From NCBI RefSeq assembly GCF_021233055.1, contig NZ_CP089538.1, positions 5,534,501-5,598,500 on the forward strand: a DNA stretch of 64,000 bases, written 5' to 3'. Of the stretch, positions 43,994 through 52,586 are shown piece after piece. The notes beneath the pieces are model-generated. The model made no database searches, was not told the DNA's origin, and saw only the letters and a program-made list of their open reading frames with translations. Both the position numbers and the translations under genes were made by a program. How positions within the stretch are numbered: position 1 is the stretch's first letter; each line of letters opens with the position of its first letter. The stretch comes from Spirosoma oryzicola (GTDB taxonomy: Bacteria; Bacteroidota; Bacteroidia; Cytophagales; Spirosomataceae).

Positions 43994-44719
43994 ATGCAGA
44001 CTTCTCCCTTTATCGGCGAATTAATCGGCACAGCCGTGCTACTTTTCTTAGGCAACGGTGTTGTTGCCAACGTTGTTCTCAAACAAACCAAGGGTGAATC
44101 TGCCGGCTGGATTGTTATCACAGCCGGGTGGGCCTTCGCGGTAACCATGGGCGTTTTTGTGGCGAAATCGTTTGGAAGCGTTGATGCACACCTGAATCCA
44201 GCAGTCACCGTAGCCTTTGCGGTTGCCACCAACGACTACAGTCACGTTGTTCCTTACATAACCGCACAGTTGATCGGTAGTTTTATCGGGGCAACGCTGG
44301 TCTGGCTGCATTATTCTCCCCACTGGGCGGCTACCCCCGATCCAGCAGACAAACTCGCTTGTTTTGGTACAGGACCTGCCATTCGGAAACCAGGTGCCAA
44401 TTTTTTAAGCGAGATGTTAGCTACGCTTGTTCTTATCTTGGGTCTGGCCGGAATATCGTCTAAAAACCTGGGGGAACTCGCTATTGGTGTTGGACCGTAT
44501 CTGGTTGGTATCCTGGTTTGGAGCATTGGGCTTTCGTTGGGTGGTACCACGGGGTACGCCATCAACCCTGCTCGTGATCTGGGCCCACGACTCGCGCATG
44601 CCGTATTACCAATCCCCAGTAAAGGCACTTCCGATTGGGCTTACGCCTGGGTACCCATCGTCGGGCCGCTGGTTGGCGCTATCATCGGTGGCTTGTTCAT
44701 TCGTTTCTTCACGCTATAG
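43994..44719 (+). CDS. glpF: MIP-family aquaglyceroporin
   Basis: 241 residues with six membrane helices and both NPA boxes: AHLNPAVTVAFA (68-70) and YAINPARDLGPRL (191-193). The aspartate after the second NPA box (NPARD) is characteristic of the glycerol-conducting branch, so it is closer to GlpF than to a strict water channel. It would passively move glycerol or similar solutes across the inner membrane. No glpK or glpD is next to it; the uridine kinase gene begins 50 bases downstream with its own -7 element. Confidence 0.9.
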   Translation: MQTSPFIGELIGTAVLLFLGNGVVANVVLKQTKGESAGWIVITAGWAFAVTMGVFVAKSFGSVDAHLNPAVTVAFAVATNDYSHVVPYITAQLIGSFIGATLVWLHYSPHWAATPDPADKLACFGTGPAIRKPGANFLSEMLATLVLILGLAGISSKNLGELAIGVGPYLVGILVWSIGLSLGGTTGYAINPARDLGPRLAHAVLPIPSKGTSDWAYAWVPIVGPLVGAIIGGLFIRFFTL

Positions 44720-44753
44720 GACAAAAGAAGCAACAAACTGGTTTGTGTTCTCC

Positions 44754-44761
44754 GTATCTTT
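44754..44761 (+). promoter_or_regulatory. udk: Candidate -7 element (TATCTTTG) of udk
   Basis: Exact TAnnTTTG eight bases before ATG 44770, so the leader would be very short or absent. The expected -33 TTTG is not found. Confidence 0.45.
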
Positions 44762-44769
44762 GTTCTATT

Positions 44770-45393
44770 ATGGCAACCAAACCGTTTATCGTCGGTATTA
44801 CCGGCGGCAGTGCTTCAGGAAAAACATCCGTTCTAAAGGATATTCTTAATGCGTTTACCGAAGACCAGATTTGCCTGATTTCACAGGATAACTATTATCG
44901 AACGCTCGATTTTATTCCGGTTGATCAGAACGGCGTTTATAATTTCGATCTGCCCGTAACGATCAATCACGAACTGTTTGCAGAACATTTAAGTCTGCTG
45001 CACGCGGGGCAAACGATTGAAGCCAAAGAATACACGTTTAACAACCCGAACGTGATTCCCCGGATGCTGATCTACCGCCCTACACCGATTATTATTGTTG
45101 AAGGACTGTTTGTTTTTCACTTTCCCGACGTAGCTACTCAGCTCGATCTGAAAGTGTATATTACCGCAAAAAATAGCATCAAGCTCGACCGGCGGCTTAG
45201 CCGTGACCAGGCCGAGCGAGGTCTTACCGAGGAATTGATCAATTACCAGTGGAAACATCATGTACGTCCGGCTTACCGCGAGTTCGTAAAACCGCATAAG
45301 GACCAGGCAGACATTGTTATTCCCAATAACTTACACTACCAGAAAGGTTTAGAGGTTTTATTAGCCTTCCTGAGAACAAAAGTAAATTCATGA
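44770..45393 (+). CDS. udk: Uridine kinase
   Basis: 207 residues from ATG 44770 (MATKPFIVGITGGSASGKT). The frame is open upstream to 44635 but that part overlaps glpF and is not homologous. The P-loop GGSASGKT is at 11-18, with SQDNYYR, YNFDLPVTI and IIIVEGLFVFHFPD following. It phosphorylates uridine and cytidine in pyrimidine salvage. The protein ends in a normal position; the next gene is convergent. Confidence 0.93.
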   Translation: MATKPFIVGITGGSASGKTSVLKDILNAFTEDQICLISQDNYYRTLDFIPVDQNGVYNFDLPVTINHELFAEHLSLLHAGQTIEAKEYTFNNPNVIPRMLIYRPTPIIIVEGLFVFHFPDVATQLDLKVYITAKNSIKLDRRLSRDQAERGLTEELINYQWKHHVRPAYREFVKPHKDQADIVIPNNLHYQKGLEVLLAFLRTKVNS

Positions 45394-45448
45394 TATGGCT
45401 GGTGCCCCGCCGAATTGGGCAATCGTTGATCAGGCGAGGCACTATCTC

Positions 45449-46504
45449 TTATACCTCAATCACAACGTCATCGCTTTCGGGATAGCCAGTGCAGGTCAGT
45501 ACCCAGCCTTCGCGCAGGTCGCGTTCAGTAAGCACGTCGTTGATCGTCATGTGTACGCTCCCCGACTGACAGCGAGCCACGCAGGTAGAGCACCGTCCTC
45601 CCCGGCAGCTGTAGGGCAAAGCAATACCTTCATCCAGCGCAGCCTGCAAAATGGATTTGTAAGCAGGAACCTGAATTTCGATTTCCCGTCCCCGAAACCG
45701 AAGTAACACCGTCCGATCCTGGGCGATGATGGGTGGTGGGGTCAGCACGACAGGTTCTACAACGAAATTCTCCCGTCGAATCTGGTCAGCGTGAAACCCA
45801 CTGAATACGAGTGTAAACTGCACCATGCGCATGTAATCGCCCGGTCCGCACACGAAGAAATGGCTTGTTTCTCGATTTGATTTACCGATCAAGGTCGGCA
45901 ACAAGCGTTCGAGCATAACATTATTGAGCCGTCCGCGCAGACCGTTCCAATCCTCGGACGGATTGCTCAACAAATACAACAGTCGAAAACGATCGGGAAA
46001 TTGACGCTGAAGATCGGCTAGTTCGTCCCGAAAAATAATACTTCGTTCATGGGTGCTGCTGTACAGCAACGTCACGCGCCGATGCGGTTCAGTACGTAAA
46101 ACTTGCTTGACCAGCGCAAACAGTGGCGTAATACCGCTCCCAGCCCCCAATAGCACAACATCCCCCGGCAAGTTCTCATCCAGTGTAAATCGTCCGGCGG
46201 GTGGTAAACTCGTTAGTATGTCTCCGACACGCAGGGTATCAAGCAGCATTCGCGAAATTTCGCCGTTCTGAACGCGCTTGATCGTCAATCGCAACGGCTC
46301 GTCGGCAGTTGAACTAAGCGAGTAAGATCTTCTTATTTCATGCGAATTCGGGCCGCTCTCGCCGTGTTGCAGAATCAATGTTAGAAATTGTCCGGCACGA
46401 TGCGGAACAGATCGGCCATCAACAGATTCCAGGTAAATACTTTTAGTGTCAGAAGTTTCTGCCTGGATGCGAACAACGCGAAGCTTAAGAATATCGTCGG
46501 TCAT
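45449..46504 (-). CDS. Ferredoxin reductase-type flavoprotein with C-terminal [2Fe-2S] domain (PaaE/HMP-like)
   Basis: 351 residues from ATG 46504; a GTG two codons earlier is possible. The FAD-binding domain includes HEIRRSYSLSS, the NAD-binding domain VVLLGAGSGITPLFALVKQ, and the plant-type ferredoxin domain has CRGGRCSTC plus a final Cys in WVLTCTGYP. This architecture matches the reductase of phenylacetyl-CoA epoxidase and related proteins. No paaABCD genes are nearby, so its oxygenase partner is unknown and a general flavodoxin or oxygenase reductase role is possible. Divergent from nadA. Confidence 0.87.
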   Translation of the reverse strand: MTDDILKLRVVRIQAETSDTKSIYLESVDGRSVPHRAGQFLTLILQHGESGPNSHEIRRSYSLSSTADEPLRLTIKRVQNGEISRMLLDTLRVGDILTSLPPAGRFTLDENLPGDVVLLGAGSGITPLFALVKQVLRTEPHRRVTLLYSSTHERSIIFRDELADLQRQFPDRFRLLYLLSNPSEDWNGLRGRLNNVMLERLLPTLIGKSNRETSHFFVCGPGDYMRMVQFTLVFSGFHADQIRRENFVVEPVVLTPPPIIAQDRTVLLRFRGREIEIQVPAYKSILQAALDEGIALPYSCRGGRCSTCVARCQSGSVHMTINDVLTERDLREGWVLTCTGYPESDDVVIEV

Positions 46505-46585
46505 GGACACTTATACTTTAGGCCAAAACGAACCAAATGGGGTCTGTTGTTTGAAAGCCCAAACGATTTCCCCAAATTCGCCCGG

Positions 46586-46631
46586 CGTGGACTCGCCCAG
46601 CATGGAATGTCCGACGTGGACTCACCCGGCA
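46586..46631. repeat. Imperfect 17-base direct repeat upstream of nadA
   Basis: cgtggactcgcccagca (46586-46602) recurs as cgtggactcacccggca (46615-46631) with two mismatches, 29 bases apart. It lies in the divergent gap 46505-46721, otherwise without a gene. It could be operator sites or an old duplication. Confidence 0.45.
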
Positions 46632-46721
46632 GGTGCCCGCAAAACTCACTACTGCCTAAACGGTGATTGTGACATTTTACCGTTTTTTAGTGTTTTATCA
46701 TAAACTACCTATTACTAGTAA

Positions 46722-47711
46722 ATGGAAGCGCTTTTGGAAGAAGTTCAGCGAGTTGGTTACGTAAACGAACCCGTTGCCGACGATATCGATTTGGTAGCCG
46801 AGATTAAGCGGCTGAAAGCAGAAAAAAACGCCGTTATCCTGGCGCATTATTACGTTGATGGCTCCATTCAGGATATTGCCGATTACATTGGCGATAGTCT
46901 TGGCCTGAGCCAGCAAGCTGCCGCCACCCCCGCCGATATGATTGTATTCTGCGGTGTGCATTTTATGGGTGAAACGGCGAAAGTGCTGTCCCCCGAAAAA
47001 AAGGTGGTTATACCCGATCTTAATGCCGGCTGTTCGCTTGCCGATTCAGCCCCGGCGGATAAGTTCGCGGCTTTCAAAGCGCAGTACCCCGATCATATTG
47101 TGTTGTCCTACATCAACTGCTCCGCTGAAATAAAAGCGCTGTCGGACATCATCGTCACTTCGTCAAACGCATTGCAAATTGTCGAGAGCCTGCCTAAAGA
47201 TCAGAAAATCATCTTCGCCCCCGACGCGAACCTTGGCCGCTTTGTCGCCCGAAAAACAGGCCGGGATATGGTGCTTTGGGACGGTGCCTGCATTGTGCAC
47301 ATCGATATTTCGCAGGAGAAATTAACCAAACTTCGCCAGCAGTACCCTACCGCTAAGTTTATCGCTCACCCCGAATGCCAGGAACACATTTTGAGCCAGG
47401 CCGACTACGTGGGTTCGACAACGGCGCTGCTGAAGTACGTGGTTGATAGTCCGGAGCAGACGTTTATCGTAGGAACCGAGGCCGGTATTCTTCACAAGAT
47501 GAAGCAGGCGGTTCCTCACAAGAAAATTATTCCGGCACCCGCCAGTCAAAACAATACGTGTGCCTGTTCCGAGTGTCCGTATATGAAGATGAACACGCTG
47601 GAAAAAGTGTACAATGCCATGCTGTACGAACAGCCGGAGATTATTGTTCCGGAAGACGTGCGCGTCAAAGCGTACGAGTCAGTGGCTCGAATGCTGGAAT
47701 TGAGTAAGTAG
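46722..47711 (+). CDS. nadA: Quinolinate synthase A
   Basis: 329 residues. Typical sequences are [36 protein letters not shown] (first cluster cysteine), [19 protein letters not shown], and the late [12 protein letters not shown] region holding the last [4Fe-4S] ligand. It condenses iminoaspartate with dihydroxyacetone phosphate to quinolinate. nadB, which makes iminoaspartate, follows on the same strand 77 bases later, forming the de novo NAD pathway pair. nadC is not in the window. Confidence 0.96.
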   Translation: MEALLEEVQRVGYVNEPVADDIDLVAEIKRLKAEKNAVILAHYYVDGSIQDIADYIGDSLGLSQQAAATPADMIVFCGVHFMGETAKVLSPEKKVVIPDLNAGCSLADSAPADKFAAFKAQYPDHIVLSYINCSAEIKALSDIIVTSSNALQIVESLPKDQKIIFAPDANLGRFVARKTGRDMVLWDGACIVHIDISQEKLTKLRQQYPTAKFIAHPECQEHILSQADYVGSTTALLKYVVDSPEQTFIVGTEAGILHKMKQAVPHKKIIPAPASQNNTCACSECPYMKMNTLEKVYNAMLYEQPEIIVPEDVRVKAYESVARMLELSK

Positions 47712-47751
47712 TAACGATTCAGAAAATAGCTTTATCATCTTTTGAGTGGTA

Positions 47752-47771
47752 GCCCGGTGCGCACCGGGCTT
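47752..47771. repeat. 20-base perfect palindrome between nadA and nadB
   Basis: agcccggtgc followed directly by its complement gcaccgggct. It could form a GC-rich hairpin in the nadA-nadB mRNA. No strong T run follows, so partial termination or mRNA protection is likelier than full termination. Confidence 0.5.
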
Positions 47772-47788
47772 GTTCAATTGACTTAGTA

Positions 47789-49408
47789 ATGCCCCATCAA
47801 TTCGATTTTCTTGTCATCGGCTCTGGTATCGCGGGCCTGAGTTACGCCACCAAGCTGGCGATGCACTTCGAGAACCTGGAACGTGAATCGAACGCACCGC
47901 CCGTCCGCATCGGTGTTATCACTAAAGTTCAGGCCGACGAAACCAATACGAAGTACGCCCAGGGAGGCATTGCCGCCGTCTGGTCAGAGGCCGACTCATT
48001 TGAGAAGCACATCGACGATACGATGGTGGCTGGCGATTTTCTGAGCGACCCTCATGTTGTTGAGATTGTTATCCGGGAAGCGCCCAATCGTATTCGCGAG
48101 CTGATCGATTACGGAACCCGGTTTGACAAAGAACACGGCAGCGACGACTACAATCTAGCCAAAGAAGGGGGTCATTCCGATTACCGAATTTTGCACTTCA
48201 AGGACATTACCGGGGCAGAGATTGAGCGGGCTTTGCTTGAAAAGGCTCATTCCTTGAAGTCTATTGAGATCTTCACGCACTACTACGCCGTTGAACTAAT
48301 TACGCGGCACCAGCTTGGCGAGACGGTTCATCGATACGATACGGATAACAAGTGTTTTGGCGCGTATGTGCTGAATACACAGACGGGTCAGGTTGAACAG
48401 TTTCTCGCAAAAACAACCTTGCTGGCAACGGGTGGTATTGGCAATATCTACCAGAATACCACCAACCCCAACATCGCTACTGGCGATGGTATTGCGATGG
48501 CTTACCGGGCAAAAGCGGTATGCAAGGACATGGAATTCATCCAGTTTCACCCGACAGCGCTTTACGAACCCGGTAAGAAACCCAACTTTTTGATCTCCGA
48601 AGCCGTCCGGGGATTTGGCGGTATCCTGCGAAACAAGAAGGGCGAAACGTTCATGGAGAATTACGATTCGCGCCTATCGCTGGCCCCGCGCGATATCGTG
48701 GCGCGCGCCATCGACTCCGAGATGAAAAAAGCGGGTGATCCGCATGTGTATCTGGACGTGACGCATTGCGATTACGAAAAATTTGTCGAGCATTTTCCAA
48801 CGATTACCGCTTACTGCCACGATCATCTCGGTCTTAATTTACGGAAAGATTTTATCCCCGTCGTTCCGGCGCAACACTACCTATGCGGGGGAATCCGGGT
48901 TAATGAGTGGGGCCAGACCAATATTCAGTTCCTGTACGCCGTCGGGGAATGTTCCTGCACAGGTCTTCACGGAGCCAATCGGTTAGCGTCCAACTCCCTA
49001 CTCGAAGCCGTTGTGTTTGGGCATCGGGCTTATCAAAAAACCGTCGAGTTATTCGATCAGGCCGTTTTACCCGAAAACCTCCCCCTCTGGAATGACGCCG
49101 GTACGACCCACCCCGAAGAACTAGTTCTGGTTACAGAGATGAAAAAAGAACTGGAGTCGATTATGTCCAACTACGTCGGTATCGTACGAACGAATCGACG
49201 CTTGAAGCGGGCGATGGACCGGCTTGAGTTGATCTACCTCGAACATGAAGAGCTTTACCGCCAGTCGAAAGTATCTGCACCCATCTGCGAATTGCGCAAC
49301 ATGATCGAAGTCGCTTATTTGGTCATCAAAATGGCAATGGCCCGGCGCGAGAACCGAGGGCTCCATTTCAATCTGGACAATGCAAAACATGATGACTCAA
49401 TGTCCTAG
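47789..49408 (+). CDS. nadB: L-aspartate oxidase
   Basis: 539 residues. The FAD motif FLVIGSGIAGLSYATKLA opens the protein. TKYAQGGIAAVW, GGHSDYRILHFKDITG, EFIQFHPTALYEPG and CSCTGLHGANRLASNSLLE are diagnostic of the succinate dehydrogenase flavoprotein superfamily and NadB in particular. It oxidises aspartate to iminoaspartate for NadA. The 3' end overlaps the small zinc-ribbon gene by 17 bases. Confidence 0.96.
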   Translation: MPHQFDFLVIGSGIAGLSYATKLAMHFENLERESNAPPVRIGVITKVQADETNTKYAQGGIAAVWSEADSFEKHIDDTMVAGDFLSDPHVVEIVIREAPNRIRELIDYGTRFDKEHGSDDYNLAKEGGHSDYRILHFKDITGAEIERALLEKAHSLKSIEIFTHYYAVELITRHQLGETVHRYDTDNKCFGAYVLNTQTGQVEQFLAKTTLLATGGIGNIYQNTTNPNIATGDGIAMAYRAKAVCKDMEFIQFHPTALYEPGKKPNFLISEAVRGFGGILRNKKGETFMENYDSRLSLAPRDIVARAIDSEMKKAGDPHVYLDVTHCDYEKFVEHFPTITAYCHDHLGLNLRKDFIPVVPAQHYLCGGIRVNEWGQTNIQFLYAVGECSCTGLHGANRLASNSLLEAVVFGHRAYQKTVELFDQAVLPENLPLWNDAGTTHPEELVLVTEMKKELESIMSNYVGIVRTNRRLKRAMDRLELIYLEHEELYRQSKVSAPICELRNMIEVAYLVIKMAMARRENRGLHFNLDNAKHDDSMS

Positions 49409-49628
49409 GTGCAATTCTATTGACATAATGGGACCGCTCCCGCTTACTACCTCAGAAGGTACCAACACATTCGTTCGGATTACCGAACCCCGTACCAGCG
49501 CTTTGCAAATTCGAGCCAGCGAAACCGCAACATTACACGTTGCGATTTGCGGTTCGTGCGGTTACGCGGAACAGTCCGTTGCTGACGCGGCCCGGCTGTG
49601 GAAATACTGGCAGAAAGGATATCGGTAG
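49392..49628 (+). CDS. Small zinc-ribbon protein
   Basis: 78 residues from ATG 49392; earlier in-frame ATGs at 49380 and 49389 are possible. Two Cys pairs, MTQCPRCNS and CGSCGYAE, form a likely zinc ribbon around a beta-rich middle. The gene overlaps the nadB end and its stop lies one base before the convergent response regulator stop. The function is unknown; the arrangement suggests translation coupled to nadB. Confidence 0.7.
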   Translation: MTQCPRCNSIDIMGPLPLTTSEGTNTFVRITEPRTSALQIRASETATLHVAICGSCGYAEQSVADAARLWKYWQKGYR

Positions 49629-49629
49629 G

Positions 49630-50313
49630 CTACTTCACACGTTCTAGTAGTTCATCGCGATACGACCCACTCAACGGCACCTGTACTTTACCGATGGTAA
49701 GCTGGTGCCGTTCTATTTTCTCGATACGGTTGAGGGAAACAATGTACGACTTGTGAACGCGCATAAACTGATCGCCCGGAAGCATCTCGGCGGCTTCACC
49801 AATGGTCATGCGCGTAACGGCTTTCTTGCCGATTTCCTGAAAGGTTAGATAATTTCCTTCCGACTCCACGTATTGCAGTTCGTCGAGGTTGATCCGTACC
49901 CAGTCGTAGCCGTCTTTTACAAAAACGTAAGGAGATTTTTTAGCATCGTCGGATAAGCGCTCGTAGGCTTTGTTTGCCGCCTGCATGAAGCGCCCAAAGG
50001 CAATGGGTTTCAGTAGATAGTCCAGCGCACTTAGCTCAAACCCTTGCAACGCGTATTCAGGGTAAGCCGTAGTAAATACAACCAGCGACTTGTTGCCGAC
50101 CACCTGCGCGAAGTCAAGCCCCGTAAGATCCGGCATGTTGATATCCAGAAAAATCAAATCAATCGGTTCGGTTTTCAGGAAGGTCAGGGCTTCGATGGCG
50201 TTGACAAACGTGCGTTTCAGGTCAAGGAAAGGAACTTTACTAGCGTGCGATTTAATCACATTGAGCGCAATGGGCTCGTCGTCGATGGCGATACAGCGGA
50301 GGGTAGCAGGCAT
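49630..50313 (-). CDS. LytTR-family response regulator
   Basis: 227 residues. A CheY-like receiver (1-120) has the acidic pocket DDE, phospho-acceptor Asp57 in LIFLDINMPDL, and the K in YLLKPIAFG. The LytTR DNA-binding domain (about 130-227) includes YVESEGNYLTF, FMRVHKSYIVSLNRIEKIE and VPLSGSYRDEL. It is the only regulator in the signalling locus, downstream of two LytS-type kinases, and its start lies three bases after the end of a broken small membrane gene. It probably binds tandem direct repeats; a candidate site occurs upstream of the locus. Confidence 0.93.
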   Translation of the reverse strand: MPATLRCIAIDDEPIALNVIKSHASKVPFLDLKRTFVNAIEALTFLKTEPIDLIFLDINMPDLTGLDFAQVVGNKSLVVFTTAYPEYALQGFELSALDYLLKPIAFGRFMQAANKAYERLSDDAKKSPYVFVKDGYDWVRINLDELQYVESEGNYLTFQEIGKKAVTRMTIGEAAEMLPGDQFMRVHKSYIVSLNRIEKIERHQLTIGKVQVPLSGSYRDELLERVK

Positions 50314-50316
50314 AAA

Positions 50317-50538
50317 TTAATTAGACGAATTTTCTTTCCTAAACTCATTGAGTACACGTCGTATCAAAGCCGGAATTATGATACTGTATACAGCCAGAAA
50401 GGGTAACTACGGAGTATGTTTTCCATTCGAATGGGCTGCCGCTATAATACCGATATGCAGACCAATCAAAAAGCCGATGAAGACAACGTTCATCAGCACG
50501 TTTGGCCCTATACTGTATCGACCGACCTTGAGTTTCAT
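50317..50538 (-). pseudogene. Small two-helix membrane protein gene interrupted by an in-frame TAG
   Basis: The frame opens at ATG 50538, 12 bases after the kinase stop, and runs 43 codons to TAG at 50407-50409. It then continues in the same frame for 29 codons to TAA at 50317-50319, three bases before the regulator ATG. The first part has MKLKVGRYSIGPNVLMNVV and a membrane helix (VVFIGFLIGLHIGIIAA); the second has another (LPFLAVYSIIIPAL) and a charged tail IRRVLNEFRKENSSN. The exact fit between neighbours and the complete two-helix hairpin across the stop suggest an original 73-residue gene. A single change such as CAG to TAG would explain it. Alternatives are a real 43-residue peptide, stop read-through, or a sequencing error. 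Confidence 0.65.
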
Positions 50539-50550
50539 GGGTGCTATCAG

Positions 50551-51666
50551 TTAAAGTTTAATCTGTAAGTGTACCCTGAATTGGTCGTTCGCTTCCCGTA
50601 TCTCCAGCGAGTGACGGTTCGGATAAACCAGCGCTAATCGCTGTCGAACGTTTGCCAGACCCAAGCCAGTCCCTTTTTCAAGCCCGGTTCGGGGCACAAG
50701 GCTATTTTCAATAACAGCATCAAGGTTTCCATTCTCAATCTGCATCTGAATACGCACAAAGCAAGGGTATTGAACACTGATTCCGTACTTGAACGCATTC
50801 TCGATGAGTGGATTCAACAACAAAGGAGCGATCTGAGCGGGCTTTTCATCCCAATCGATCCGGGTCCTGATTTGAATTGTATCTGTATTGGGTACACGCA
50901 TTCGATGGAGTTCTACCGTGTCTTCTACAAACCGTACTTCCTGTTCAATCGGAATAAGATCTTGTTGTGAAGCTTCGGTCATATGGCGCATCACAGAAGA
51001 CAGCTGCTCAATTCCGGCGGCTGTACGATCGGTGTCGCCCGCTAATGCACTGCCATACAAGTTGTTTAGCGTATTGAACATGAAGTGTGGATTAACCTGC
51101 GCCTTGAGCGTCTGCAACTCAGCCTGCGTCTTCTGAAGAATTAACGCTCGTTCCCGACGCTGGTTTTGGCGATAAGCCCGTACGGCGATGAATAGCAACG
51201 TATAAACCCATGTTACAAAAACACCTCCTAAAGCCTCTTGCAAAGCCGCTTTGTCTTTCATTGATATACCCAGATGCACGAAGATCAAGATGGTAACAAC
51301 CGCCAGAATAAATATATAAACGACAAAAGCGTACAGACCAAAGACTACAAACGTCCATACTTTACGTCTACTTGCCAGAACATTATACAGCCAGTAGCTA
51401 CCGTGAATAAGTAGCACATAAATGAAACCAGTCACTATGGTCAGTAGGGCATACCCAATCCAGTTATTTTGATACTTTACCAGCAGCGGACTAGTTTCCT
51501 TAAGCATTTCAAAGGGCAGGTAGGTGAATTCGAGCCACCCTGCTAAGAGGCTTACGACGACCCAAAGCACACAATGAATCAAAAAAAGCCTTACCTCCCG
51601 ATGAAGTACCCAACGGGTTGCTTTACGGTCTCTTGCGGAGGCCGAGGAAACCAAAGCCGATTCCAT
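50551..51666 (-). CDS. LytS-type sensor histidine kinase (first paralogue)
   Basis: 371 residues from ATG 51666. A TTG at 51708 would overlap the upstream stop as TTGA and add 14 residues, so it is a possible coupled start. Four membrane segments occupy the first 170 residues. The kinase half has the phospho-acceptor His194 in QVNPHFMFNTLNN, the N box NPLIENAFKYGIS and the G box GTGLGLANVRQRL. It closely resembles the kinase at 52587-53771, sharing WDEKPAQI and NPLIENAFKYGIS. It probably phosphorylates the LytTR regulator downstream. Confidence 0.9.
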   Translation of the reverse strand: MESALVSSASARDRKATRWVLHREVRLFLIHCVLWVVVSLLAGWLEFTYLPFEMLKETSPLLVKYQNNWIGYALLTIVTGFIYVLLIHGSYWLYNVLASRRKVWTFVVFGLYAFVVYIFILAVVTILIFVHLGISMKDKAALQEALGGVFVTWVYTLLFIAVRAYRQNQRRERALILQKTQAELQTLKAQVNPHFMFNTLNNLYGSALAGDTDRTAAGIEQLSSVMRHMTEASQQDLIPIEQEVRFVEDTVELHRMRVPNTDTIQIRTRIDWDEKPAQIAPLLLNPLIENAFKYGISVQYPCFVRIQMQIENGNLDAVIENSLVPRTGLEKGTGLGLANVRQRLALVYPNRHSLEIREANDQFRVHLQIKL

Positions 51667-51704
51667 AAATCCTGCTCGTTGAAAGAATTGTCGGATCAGA
51701 GAAA

Positions 51705-52547
51705 TCAAGCCTGTATCGATTTAGGTAAAATCCGATTCAGGTACGCATAACAGGCCAAACATACACCAACGCAACCGATCAGCAAACCTATATACAGCGT
51801 ATCGTTGCCGACCCAGCTCTGCGTAACATTCTGGCTCATATCCATCGTATCGCTGACCAGGAACGTCAACGAGCTTACCCCGTTATTCACAAAGTGAAGA
51901 AACATGCACAGGCCGAGCGAACGGGTACGGTAATACAGCCAACCCAATGCAAAGCCCAGGAACATCGCATTGACCGCCTGCGCCGGAATCAGGTGTATAC
52001 CACCGAAGATGATACCCGACCAGATAATCGCTTTGGTAGGACTGTAGTTTTTCAGAAATCCGTCCAGAATAATTCCCCGAAACAAAACTTCTTCTAAGAT
52101 AGGCGCGGCTATCACAGCGGCAATAATCATATTTTTTGTAAACAGTTCCGCAACGATTTTCTCTAGCTCGGCAGGCATCGGTATCGCACTGACCAGCGGC
52201 TCAGCCAGTGAGCTAAGTGCCAGCATACCAAGCGCGGCTACCGGGTAAGCGGCCACCGGAACAGACCGCCAGGATAACGAACGACTTCCGCGTTTCCGGA
52301 AGGCATACAGAATAGTAAGTCCGATAGCGATCACGTAAGCCAGCGTTTCACCAATGACGTTCAGCACAGGCAGCCCAAATCGATCAGCGGCAAATTTTAA
52401 GCCCAGCGCGGGTAGCGTAGCCGGAAGTTGCATCAGGAAAAAGACGCCAATCAGCCACCAGGACTGGTTGAGCGTTGGATAACCAACAGGGCGGGGTTGT
52501 TCGGTAATGACAAATGGAGGTTGTTCGGAGGTTGTGGGTAAATTCAT
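51705..52547 (-). CDS. CPBP-family intramembrane protease (first paralogue)
   Basis: 280 residues with about eight hydrophobic segments. The CPBP/Abi motifs are present: EE at 152-153 with R157 (LEEVLFRG), H185 in FGGIH, and H218 with asparagines after it (LHFVNN). The family includes type II CAAX proteases, bacteriocin self-immunity proteins and factors for peptide maturation. It sits between two LytS-type kinases on the same strand, suggesting a link between membrane proteolysis and signal sensing. Confidence 0.88.
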   Translation of the reverse strand: MNLPTTSEQPPFVITEQPRPVGYPTLNQSWWLIGVFFLMQLPATLPALGLKFAADRFGLPVLNVIGETLAYVIAIGLTILYAFRKRGSRSLSWRSVPVAAYPVAALGMLALSSLAEPLVSAIPMPAELEKIVAELFTKNMIIAAVIAAPILEEVLFRGIILDGFLKNYSPTKAIIWSGIIFGGIHLIPAQAVNAMFLGFALGWLYYRTRSLGLCMFLHFVNNGVSSLTFLVSDTMDMSQNVTQSWVGNDTLYIGLLIGCVGVCLACYAYLNRILPKSIQA

Positions 52548-52586
52548 GACAGGTTTACGGTTAAGATTGGACTGGAAACTGACTGA

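Noticed and set aside
43894..44232. Minus-strand frame of 112 codons
   Set aside because: Antisense to the aquaglyceroporin gene, whose NPA boxes and membrane helices are clear.
50348..50554. Plus-strand frame of 68 codons between kinase and regulator
   Set aside because: It is antisense to the broken small membrane gene, which fits the operon direction and spacing far better.
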